A stretch of DNA of 6,115 nucleotides from JBDSGC01 sp046594105 (GCA_046594105.1 JBKJQB010000041.1:1-6115); one strand, 5' to 3'. Counted from the stretch's first letter, positions 1 through 5,627 are shown. The notes: generated by a model not told the origin, from the sequence alone. Numbers and translations are program-made.

Positions 1-616
1 CCTTCCCGCTCAGGAGACGCCACGGCCACGAATCTTCTCCTCCGGAACGCCCTGCCGTTACCGCCGCGAGCATCAGTGCGATCGCGGTTGGCAATGCCAT
101 CGGCGTGGCCGTGCTCACGCCGCGGAACGCCCGCGCCTCATACAGGAACCCGAGAAGGGCCGACAAGCTGGTGATCAGCACCAGCGCCGCCAGCAGACGC
201 CGAGGGACCGCGGACGTCCGGGACAGCGGCAGCAACAGCATCAAACCCAGAGCGATGAATGCCACAGCCGTGAGCGGAGCCATGCGCCCGGGTATGATGG
301 TTTCCAGCCGCAGCTGGTCGGTACCGAACAGCCGGCCGCTTCCGAAGTCCGCTCCCAACAGGTACTCGCTGATTCCGAGGGTTCCGAAGAGCGAGACAAT
401 CAACCCTGATCCAATGACCATCCAGCGAAGGCGACCGGCTTGCGCAACCAGACCGGCGATCAGCACCATGAAGACCGCCGCCGTGATCGGCTTCATCCCC
501 ACTCGCCCCGGGAGGAAACTCTGCAGGATGGGCTGACGGATCAGGATGCCGAGGGTCGTCGTGGCGACGACTGCCCCGAGCAGGAGAAGGGTCACGGAAA
601 GAGAGCGGGCAGGCAT
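1..616 (-). CDS. Membrane sensor protein, N-terminal part (probable sensor kinase or cyclase), partial
   Basis: The gene runs off the left edge; 205 codons are visible. The ATG at 616 has a strong Shine-Dalgarno AGGAGG (628-623) six bases upstream. The visible part is almost all membrane: hydrophobic segments at about residues 6-26, 43-60, 65-87, 113-131, 141-159 and 172-187. Three stretches look like copies of one motif: GMKPITAAVFMVLIAG (40-55), GRMAPLTAVAFIALGL (110-125) and TPMALPTAIALMLAAV (171-186). This pattern resembles the N-terminal integral-membrane sensor domain found ahead of PAS, histidine kinase or GGDEF domains in bacterial signalling proteins; that link is from memory of the family. 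No catalytic domain is inside the window, so kinase versus cyclase cannot be decided. It lies downstream of two response regulators on the same strand, which favours a sensor kinase acting on them. Confidence 0.75.
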   Translation of the reverse strand, partial: MPARSLSVTLLLLGAVVATTTLGILIRQPILQSFLPGRVGMKPITAAVFMVLIAGLVAQAGRLRWMVIGSGLIVSLFGTLGISEYLLGADFGSGRLFGTDQLRLETIIPGRMAPLTAVAFIALGLMLLLPLSRTSAVPRRLLAALVLITSLSALLGFLYEARAFRGVSTATPMALPTAIALMLAAVTAGRSGGEDSWPWRLLSGK

Positions 617-875
617 CACGTGCCTCCTCGTTCTTGCAAGTGGATGGCCATTGGACGGAAATCCATACCTCATTCGGGTTACGCCCACCGCCCCGAGAGC
701 AAGATATTGCCTTGCGTGAGGCGAGCAGGTTACGAATCGGAAAGCGTCCCAGCACCTCATCCGACGGGATGGCACTCCTCCACCAGCCGGTGCCGCAGAT
801 GCCTGCATCGGCCGATGACCAGTCGGCCCCGACACGCCTCGCGGACTTGCACGTTCCGCGCGGCGCAGATCGAGC
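617..875. other. 259-base intergenic region between REC-EAL and sensor genes
   Basis: I see no coding region here. The sensor's Shine-Dalgarno is at 628-623, and a CACGTG palindrome (617-622) separates it from the ATG. A small hairpin GGCCGA (810-815) / TCGGCC (823-828) lies 48 bases past the REC-EAL stop but has no following T-run on the minus strand, so it is not a convincing terminator. The length would allow a separate promoter for the sensor, but I see no good -35/-10 pair. Confidence 0.5.
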
Positions 876-2024
876 TCAGGCCTTCACAAGCGGAGCGCCG
901 CCTTCGGCGTACGCCTCGGCGGGTCCAGGTGTCAGCGGCCGCGCGTAGAAATAGCCCTGACCACAGGGGATTCCCAGCGCCCGCGCCGCCTCTCCCGTTT
1001 CCGCCGATTCGATTCCCTCCAGGATCAGCGAGGCATCAAAATCGCGCGCCAGAGAGAGGAGATTCGAGACCAGTTTCGAGCGGGCGGAGTCGAGCTCGAA
1101 CGCGGTCCCGAAGTGCTGGCTGACCTTGAGGAACGCCGGACGGATCCGATCGATCAGAGGCAGGTGCGAGTAGGCCATGCCCACATCGTCGAAGGCGAAG
1201 CGGACGCCGAGTGTCCGGAGCCGGTCGATGGCCTCGTGAATCCGCGTGGTGTTCGGCAGGTGATTCTGTTCCGTGAGCTCGAGCACCACGCGATCGAGGG
1301 GCATGCCGTGGGCGGCCGACTGCTGCTGGAGCAGATCGAACAGCCGGTCGCTCTCCGCCAGCGCCGCCGGATGCAGATTCATGAAGAGCAACCGCTTCTC
1401 CCCAGGATCCGGCGCAGTTTCGAACGTGCGGCGGATGCAGGCGAACTCGAGATCGGCCACACGAATCTTTCGCGCGGCGTACGCAAACAGCAGCTCCGGA
1501 TTGGAAAACGGCGAGGTGGTGACCGGGCGGGCCAGCGACTCGAACCCGAGCGCACCGCCCCTCTGCAGATCGACGATGGGTTGGAACTTCGGCCGGAATG
1601 CTTCCGAGCCGATCATTGCATCGAGGGTCGGGATGCGGACGACCTCTCCCCCGTCGCCCGCGACGCAGGGCTCCAGAAACTCTTCGATGGAGTGCAGATC
1701 GAACGGCTTCTCCAGCACGGCGCGCGCGCCACGCCTCTCCGCCTCCGCGCGCAACTCCGCGCTGACCAGTCCCGACATCAGCACCACCGCCGCGCTGGCC
1801 GCGCGCCGCGCGACATGATCGAGAAAATCGAGCCCCTCGAACCGGAACGATCCCGTCAGCCGGACATCGCAGACGATGAGCGCCGGCGACAACGATTCCA
1901 GCAGCACCTCGGCGGCCTCCGCATCGCTGCACACGAAGATCGTCCTGCCCGGACACGCCAGCGCGGATGCGATTCCATCCGCCACGGCCACTTCGTCATC
2001 GATCACCAGAACGGTCTGGGTCAC
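876..2024 (-). CDS. Response regulator with receiver and EAL domains (predicted cyclic di-GMP phosphodiesterase)
   Basis: A 382-aa cytoplasmic protein. The receiver domain (about 4-118) has the acidic pair D9/D10, phospho-acceptor D53 in VCDVR, S84 and K106 in EKPF. The EAL domain (about 135-375) keeps the residues used for metal and cyclic di-GMP binding: E162 (ESL in place of EAL), N216 (MNLH), E249 (ELTE), D279/D280 (DDVG), K300, E337 (EGIES) and Q356 (GQGY). Known EAL proteins hydrolyse c-di-GMP to pGpG; the architecture matches RocR/PvrR-type regulators. Departures are ESL and KVS where KID is usual, so activity is likely but not certain. Start choice: a TTG at 2030 would add two residues, but AGAGAGG (2038-2032) is one base from it and seven from the GTG at 2024, so GTG is preferred. 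The gene follows the sigma54 regulator by 102 nt and precedes the sensor by 259 nt. Phosphorylation of D53 probably tunes the EAL domain (inference). Confidence 0.93.
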   Translation of the reverse strand: MTQTVLVIDDEVAVADGIASALACPGRTIFVCSDAEAAEVLLESLSPALIVCDVRLTGSFRFEGLDFLDHVARRAASAAVVLMSGLVSAELRAEAERRGARAVLEKPFDLHSIEEFLEPCVAGDGGEVVRIPTLDAMIGSEAFRPKFQPIVDLQRGGALGFESLARPVTTSPFSNPELLFAYAARKIRVADLEFACIRRTFETAPDPGEKRLLFMNLHPAALAESDRLFDLLQQQSAAHGMPLDRVVLELTEQNHLPNTTRIHEAIDRLRTLGVRFAFDDVGMAYSHLPLIDRIRPAFLKVSQHFGTAFELDSARSKLVSNLLSLARDFDASLILEGIESAETGEAARALGIPCGQGYFYARPLTPGPAEAYAEGGAPLVKA

Positions 2025-2057
2025 CGCCAAACCTCTCTGCTTTCTTTGCGTGGATGT

Positions 2058-2102
2058 CCGTCTCCCTCCATGGACTGAACGCTCCGCTCCAGAGGGAGAT
2101 GG
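2058..2102 (-). repeat. Inverted repeat between the two response-regulator genes
   Basis: The arms TCTCCCTC (2061-2068) and GAGGGAGA (2092-2099) are perfect complements. Allowing one mismatch they extend outward to 2058-2068 / 2092-2102. An inner TGGA/TCCA pair across a two-base bulge can lengthen the stem and leave a 13-nt loop. It sits in the 102-nt gap after the sigma54 regulator. The minus-strand transcript has no U-run after the stem, so it is not a standard terminator. It could be an mRNA-stability or processing hairpin, or chance. Confidence 0.45.
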
Positions 2103-2126
2103 AACGCGCGGCGCGATCTCGCTGCC

Positions 2127-3509
2127 TCACGCTTTGGCATCATTAGCGGGCTTCTCCCGAATGCGGGCGTAGAGCGTGGACGGGCTGATTTGGAGCTGTC
2201 GTGCCGCCTTGCGGACATTGCCTCCCGCCGCTTCGACTGCGGCGCCGACGTACGCGGCGATCACGTCGTCGAGCGGCTGGATCTCCCAGTCGGCGGTGGG
2301 CAGGCCGGCGTCACTCTTCGGCATCGGGGAGGCGTTGGCTTCCACCAGCAGATCCTCACTGCGGAGCTCTTTGCCGGTCATGGTCAGCAGTGCGCGCTCC
2401 AGCACATTGCGCAGCTCGCGGATGTTGCCGGGCCACGGGTAATGCTCAAGCTTCTTGATGGCCCGCGGACTGACGCTGGGAACGGGGCGGCCCATCTCCT
2501 TCGCCAGCGGCTTGAGCATCACCTCGACCAGCACCGGCACATCCTCGAGTCGCTCGCGCAAGGGAGGCATGCGCACGCGGACGACGTTGAGGCGATAGTA
2601 CAGATCGTTGCGGAATCGACCGGACGCCGCCTCCTGCGCCAGATCTCGGTTGGTGGCCGCCACCAGCCGGAAGTTGGCGGTGAGGTCGCGGATCCCCCCG
2701 ACACGCCGGAAACGTTTCTCCTCCAGCGCCTTCAGCAGCCGGGCCTGCACGGTGATGTCCATCTCCCCGATCTCATCCAGAAACAGCGTGCCATCGGAGG
2801 CGATCTCGAACAGTCCCGGCTTGGTGTTCATGGCGTTGGTGAACGCGCCACGCTCGTGACCGAAGAGCTCCGACTCCAGCAGCTCCTTCGAAAGGCCGGC
2901 GCAGTTCAGATCGACGAAAGGCGATCGAGCCCGCGGCGACCGGTTGTGGATCAATCGCGCGAACACGCCCTTCCCCGTTCCCGACTCCCCTTCGATCAGC
3001 ACCGGCGACGGCGCCCGGGCAATCTGGGTCAGAAGCTGGTTGAGCTGCTGGATCCCTGGCGAGATTCCGGGAAGTCGTTCCAGGTCTGCCGGCTCGCCTC
3101 GCTTGAGTGCGACGATCTCCCGGCGGGTGGCCACGATTTTTGAAACGGTGGTCAGCGTCAGAGCCAGCGTGTCGTAATCAAAGGGCTTGGGCAGAAAGGT
3201 CTCCGCGCCGAGTCTCATCGACTCCACCACGCGATCGAACGTGCCCATGCCCGACATCATGATTGCGGCCACAGCCTCGGAGTACATCTTGAATTCGCCC
3301 AACAGGTCGATCCCAGAGGAATCGGGAAGCTCCATGTCCAGCAACACCACGTCGGGAGAGAAATCCTCGAACGCCGCGCGCGCCTGGCGACCGTTGCCCG
3401 CGGTCCGCACATCCCATTCGTCGCTGAGCAACGCCTCCAGTCCAGCGACGATGGTGGGATCGTCATCCACGATCAGAATGCGCTGGCGCGTGGTGGAGGA
3501 TTCGGTCAT
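2127..3509 (-). CDS. Sigma54-dependent response regulator, NtrC/AtoC type
   Basis: A 460-aa, full-length NtrC-family activator. The receiver (about 10-122) has D15-D17, phospho-acceptor D58 in LLDME, S86 and K108 in PKPF. A short helical linker leads to the AAA+ domain (about 148-375): Walker A GESGTGKG 174-181, GAFTNA loop 221-226 (usually GAFTGA; it contacts sigma54), Walker B GTLFLDE 240-246, arginine-rich FRNDLYYRLN 299-308, and sensor II GNIRELRN 361-368. A Fis-type helix-turn-helix lies at about 425-452 (GGNVRKAARQL...STLYARI). Such proteins bind upstream enhancers and use ATP to open sigma54 promoters when phosphorylated. The ATG at 3509 is the first start after an in-frame TGA four codons upstream; no clear Shine-Dalgarno precedes it. 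It is first of three same-strand signalling genes. I found no convincing sigma54 promoter in this window, so its targets probably lie elsewhere. Confidence 0.96.
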   Translation of the reverse strand: MTESSTTRQRILIVDDDPTIVAGLEALLSDEWDVRTAGNGRQARAAFEDFSPDVVLLDMELPDSSGIDLLGEFKMYSEAVAAIMMSGMGTFDRVVESMRLGAETFLPKPFDYDTLALTLTTVSKIVATRREIVALKRGEPADLERLPGISPGIQQLNQLLTQIARAPSPVLIEGESGTGKGVFARLIHNRSPRARSPFVDLNCAGLSKELLESELFGHERGAFTNAMNTKPGLFEIASDGTLFLDEIGEMDITVQARLLKALEEKRFRRVGGIRDLTANFRLVAATNRDLAQEAASGRFRNDLYYRLNVVRVRMPPLRERLEDVPVLVEVMLKPLAKEMGRPVPSVSPRAIKKLEHYPWPGNIRELRNVLERALLTMTGKELRSEDLLVEANASPMPKSDAGLPTADWEIQPLDDVIAAYVGAAVEAAGGNVRKAARQLQISPSTLYARIREKPANDAKA

Positions 3510-3683
3510 GTGCGGAAATCACACGCACGTTTGGTTCCACGACTGGGCCGGCCGCTGGGTCCGGCGGAAGCTCCTGTGTCCACACGCTTTTCCCCTGTAC
3601 TGTCTTTGGACGTTCGTCCGCCGGGGTCCCTGATCGAGTCAACGCAAGCGAACGAAACGTCCCGGCGAGGTGTTTCAACACGC
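3510..3683. other. Intergenic region upstream of the sigma54 regulator
   Basis: Non-coding gap between the sigma54 regulator start and the glycoside hydrolase remnant. It contains a 12-bp palindrome GGACGTTCGTCC (3608-3619) about 100 bases upstream of the regulator start, a possible operator. TTGACT on minus (3642-3637) resembles a -35 box but has no acceptable -10 at the right distance. No sigma54 site (TGGCAC-N5-TTGC) is visible. Confidence 0.4.
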
Positions 3684-3938
3684 ATGAAGAGAGACACCAC
3701 CAGCGGCAGCCGGTCTCCCGCTGCCAGCTGCATCGCGTTCGGCAACCCTTACGTACTGCGCGACGTCCCGACCATCCATACCTACCTTTGCGCGTACGGA
3801 TTCCAGCCGGTTCTGCAGACTGCTGCGGCGCGAGCGATCTTCGGCGAGGCGCCGATTACCGGACGACTGCTGATCACCCTCACCGGGCTCCACGCCATCG
3901 GCACCGGGATTCAGAAGGCCGTCCGCGAGGTTCGCTGA
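3684..3938 (+). pseudogene. Glycoside hydrolase family 3 C-terminal remnant
   Basis: An 84-codon reading frame ending in TGA at 3938. From about residue 17 it reads like the extreme C-terminus of family 3 glycoside hydrolases (beta-N-acetylhexosaminidase/beta-glucosidase type): IAFGNPYVLRDVPTIHTYL (17-35), AYGFQPVLQTAAARAIFGE (37-55) and GRLLITLTGLHAIGTGIQ (60-77). Family members are several hundred residues long and usually read GRLP-V-IPG-L here; both prolines are lost (GRLL, LTG). The catalytic domain is absent and residues 1-16 show no resemblance to the family. No good Shine-Dalgarno precedes the ATG: GAGG at 3667-3670 is 13 bases away. The likely reading is a decaying fragment left by deletion. 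It converges with the minus-strand 143-aa gene, stops 15 bases apart. Alternatively a short expressed ORF, which I think unlikely. Confidence 0.7.
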
Positions 3939-3953
3939 GGGGTCAGCGCGCGA

Positions 3954-4385
3954 TCAGGCCGCGAGCTGGAGAGATTGCGGCTGCGGCGCGACGACCTGCA
4001 ACCGCCCGTTTTCGAGCAGGCCATGAATCTCGAGATAGAAGTTCACGTCGCGCGGCGCGAGCGAGTACATCACCCGTCCGTCCCCTCGGCCGGCAGCATT
4101 GACGTAGGCGCTCCCGTCTTCGCCGACCAGCATCACGTCGCCGCTGAATCCCTCCGGCAGGCTGGCCACGAGATCGATGAACTGAGTCGCCGTGGCCTGG
4201 CCGTCGAGGATGACCCGCTCGACATCCTGGCCGAGTTCGGTGACCCCGCTGCGGAGCGCATGGCACAACGTGTTGAAGGCAGGCACCGCGATGCATCGGC
4301 TGGGGCACCGGGCCGAGCGATCCCAGGCGCGGCTCGAGGTGGAGGCTGTGTGGATGAGGGTGATGCGTCGTGCGGTGGGGTTCAT
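3954..4385 (-). CDS. Hypothetical protein, 143 aa, third gene of small operon
   Basis: I do not recognise this protein. The ATG at 4385 has AGGAG (4399-4395) nine bases upstream; the frame is open further upstream, but those residues overlap the 43-aa gene and have no ribosome site. The N-terminus (1-30) is basic and polar with no clear signal peptide. Three cysteines lie close together (C27, C31, C41, spaced C-x3-C-x9-C). The middle (44-90) is predicted mixed alpha/beta, with VERVILDG and GDVMLVGEDGSAYVN looking like strand-turn units. The C-terminal part (RVMYSLAPRDVNFYLEIHGLLENGRLQVV, described here in pieces: RVMYSLA 104-110, FYLEIHGLL 116-124, GRLQVVA 127-133) alternates hydrophobic and charged residues like a folded domain. 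It follows the 43-aa gene by 31 nt and is probably co-transcribed. No terminator is visible after its stop. Confidence 0.75.
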   Translation of the reverse strand: MNPTARRITLIHTASTSSRAWDRSARCPSRCIAVPAFNTLCHALRSGVTELGQDVERVILDGQATATQFIDLVASLPEGFSGDVMLVGEDGSAYVNAAGRGDGRVMYSLAPRDVNFYLEIHGLLENGRLQVVAPQPQSLQLAA

Positions 4386-4416
4386 GGTGGTTTTCTCCTG
4401 ATTGCCGGGATGCGTC

Positions 4417-4548
4417 TTAGTGAAGCAGTGAGGTGCCGATGGAGATGACGAAGGCGCTGGAGCAGAGGAGGCTGAACACGCGCCAGCTCTGGCGTCCGCC
4501 GCGAAGGTCGAGGGTGGTCTGGGCAACGAAGGTTCGGATGGTCGTCAT
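4417..4548 (-). CDS. Small single-pass membrane protein, 43 aa
   Basis: A short gene with a textbook start: AGGAG (4560-4556), seven bases, then ATG at 4548, ending TAA at 4417. Residues 1-22 are polar with arginines at 5, 16, 19 and 23 (MTTIRTFVAQTTLDLRGGRQ). Residues 24-42 (VFSLLCSSAFVISIGTSLL) form one hydrophobic segment, long enough to span the membrane, with a cysteine at 29. The positive charges before it predict a cytoplasmic N-terminus. It is tightly packed: its ribosome site begins directly after the TAA of the 112-aa gene (12 nt between genes), implying coupled translation. No family is recognised. Its reality rests on spacing, ribosome site and the clean membrane segment, so it should be tested by conservation. 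Confidence 0.65.
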   Translation of the reverse strand: MTTIRTFVAQTTLDLRGGRQSWRVFSLLCSSAFVISIGTSLLH

Positions 4549-4560
4549 GGTGGTTCTCCT

Positions 4561-4899
4561 TTAGTTGACTGAAGTTTCGATGGCGGTGAGGGTGGGTGTA
4601 GGCGCCGTTTCGGCGCGCTCGGTGGGAAGCGAAACAGTGCGGGTGCCGAAGCCGTCGATGGGCCAGACATCGAGGGGAAGCTGCTTGCCTTCGACCTGGT
4701 ACTTGCTCTCGTCGCCATGACCGACCAGCTCGATGGATCCGGCAGCCGGAACCGCGTACTGCTTGCCGGAGTAGCGAAAGGTCGTTCCAACGCTGCCGAC
4801 GAATTTGTAGGAGACGGTGCCGGCGTTGCAGGTGGCCTTGGGGGCAGTGGCCGGGCGGGCGAAGAGGGAGGCGATTGCGATTGCGGCTTCGATGATCAT
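4561..4899 (-). CDS. Hypothetical protein, 112 aa, first gene of small operon
   Basis: I do not recognise a family. The ATG at 4899 has AAGGA (4912-4908) eight bases upstream; an upstream in-frame ATG would add 18 residues without a ribosome site and is rejected. Residues 1-14 (MIIEAAIAIASLFA) are a short hydrophobic stretch, too short and acidic for a standard signal peptide. Residues 27-92 look like an all-beta domain with short strands and glycine turns: GTVSYKFVG (27-35), TTFRYSGKQYAVP (39-51), SIELVG (55-60), KYQVEGKQLPLDVWP (66-80), FGTRTVSLP (84-92). Residues 93-112 are a Thr/Ala/Pro-rich, probably disordered tail. One cysteine (C24). It leads a three-gene cluster isolated upstream by a strong terminator, so it likely has its own promoter in 4946-4985. 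Confidence 0.75.
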   Translation of the reverse strand: MIIEAAIAIASLFARPATAPKATCNAGTVSYKFVGSVGTTFRYSGKQYAVPAAGSIELVGHGDESKYQVEGKQLPLDVWPIDGFGTRTVSLPTERAETAPTPTLTAIETSVN

Positions 4900-4952
4900 G
4901 GTGACTTTCCTTAGTCCAAGATCAGAACCATGTTGCCAACGTAATGGAATCA

Positions 4953-4980
4953 ATTAGTTAGCAGCTGATCCGCGAGTGAA
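4953..4980 (-). promoter_or_regulatory. Possible sigma70-like promoter of the small operon
   Basis: On the minus strand TTCACT (4980-4975, 4/6 match to TTGACA) and ACTAAT (4958-4953, 4/6 match to TATAAT) are 16 bases apart, giving a leader of about 47 nt before the first ATG. The match is weak, but a promoter is expected here because a terminator lies just upstream. Confidence 0.3.
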
Positions 4981-4984
4981 CCAC

Positions 4985-5017
4985 TTCGAAATGCGGACGG
5001 TGTGTACGGATTTCGAA
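4985..5017. repeat. Inverted repeat TTCGAAAT-N17-ATTTCGAA, candidate operator
   Basis: Perfect 8-bp arms at 4985-4992 and 5010-5017; the symmetry continues to 11 of 13 bases per arm (4985-4997 / 5005-5017). It lies immediately upstream of the possible -35 box of the small operon, a typical place for an activator or repressor dimer. A second, overlapping inverted repeat uses the right arm: TTCGAACGCT (5012-5021) with AGCGTTC-c-GAA (5034-5044). Three TTCGAA-like half sites therefore occur about 25 bases apart. Confidence 0.45.
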
Positions 5018-5075
5018 CGCTTCGCTGGACTTTAGCGTTCCGAAGGGATGGCGACGGAAGATGACAAACAAAAAA

Positions 5076-5097
5076 ACGCCGGCCCAGCGGCCGGCGT
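5076..5097 (-). terminator. Strong intrinsic terminator
   Basis: The stem CGCCGGCC (5077-5084) pairs perfectly with GGCCGGCG (5089-5096), extended by A-T pairs, with a 4-base loop. On minus it is followed by TTTTTTGTTTGT, on plus by TTTTCGTT, so it could work both ways. It lies 24 bases after the minus-strand stop at 5121 and so ends the transcript of the surface-protein tail, separating it from the small operon. Confidence 0.92.
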
Positions 5098-5120
5098 TTT
5101 CGTTATTGCCTGAGGGAAAG

Positions 5121-5461
5121 TTACTGGGCGGGGACGAAGGTCGGATCCTGCGTGCGCAGGTCGACGATCAATCCGTAGGAGGTTTCTTTGCCGACTCCAT
5201 CGAGGACCTTCACGGCGATGCGCACGTGTAGACGTTGTCCAGTCCGAACAGATGCAGGACGTCGTACTGGCGCACTTCGTTCGGAGTCAGGTCGAAGACG
5301 AAGCTCGGGCTGACCTTCGATCCCGGGACCACCACGCTCACTTCCACTCGCGCGGCGTTGCCGGTGACTTCGGCCACACCCACCGTCGTCCGGTAGCGCA
5401 CCGACTCCTCGACCTGCAGGATGTTGAGCGAGCGGCCGCTCTTGCCGAGCAGTACGCGCAT
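5121..5461 (-). pseudogene. C-terminal fragment of a secreted/surface protein (DPTFVPAQ tail), frameshifted
   Basis: Starting from the ATG at 5461 the frame encodes a beta-rich segment (VRYRTTVGVAEVTGNAARVE at 21-40; FVFDLTPNEVRQYDVL at 54-69; GLDNVYT at 73-79) and then hits TGA at 5210-5212. One base back in frame, the reading continues as VRIAVKVLDG...YGLIVDLRTQDPTFVPAQ to TAA at 5121. The two halves join naturally as NVYT-VRIAV, so one base was lost within TACACGTG (about 5232-5224), perhaps a G from ACGGTG. Repaired length is 113 aa. From memory of such proteins, this is the terminal domain of large extracellular proteins of Acidobacteriota-like bacteria, so the 5' portion is missing: stops TGA and TAG lie just upstream of the ATG and no Shine-Dalgarno is near. 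A good terminator (5076-5097) remains. No slippery heptamer is seen, so programmed frameshifting is unlikely; a sequencing or assembly error is possible. Confidence 0.75.
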
Positions 5462-5627
5462 GGTTCAGCGCTACGCCCGTCCCTCCCTGGAGGCGATGCG
5501 ACTCGTCGGCAAGACTCTCGATACTTCAGAAGCCCGTCCCAAGTCGGACCGGATGGACACCAACTTGGACACCACGAGCGAAAAGCAGCAAAGCAGCTAA
5601 TTGGTCATCAGCGGCCAGAAACGAACA

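Noticed and set aside
1036..3143. Several long reading frames on plus and in other minus frames within the two response-regulator genes
   Set aside because: They are Arg/Pro/Gly-rich shadows expected in GC-rich coding DNA and lie over genes with clear catalytic motifs.
4386..4526. N-terminal extension of the 143-aa protein beginning at 4526
   Set aside because: It overlaps the 43-aa gene, has no ribosome site and a Ser/Ala/Pro-rich composition typical of a shadow frame; the ATG at 4385 has a proper Shine-Dalgarno.
4921..4938. Partial sigma54 promoter on minus: TGGCA (4938-4934) followed by TT (4927-4926)
   Set aside because: The GG of the -24 box is present, but the essential GC of the -12 box is CT here, so the match is not credible.
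5007..5018. CGGATTTCGAAC resembling the T-arm sequence of tRNA-Thr (CGGATTTGAACC), a possible attachment remnant
   Set aside because: The match is short, has a one-base insertion and is explained by the local TTCGAA inverted repeat.
5224..5232. Programmed -1 frameshift site in the surface-protein tail
   Set aside because: No X-XXY-YYZ slippery heptamer is seen at the frame switch; a mutation or sequence error is simpler.
5554..5574. Two 9-bp direct repeats TGGACACCA, 12 bases apart
   Set aside because: Only two copies in a short non-coding gap with no array or associated gene; could be chance or a minor binding site.
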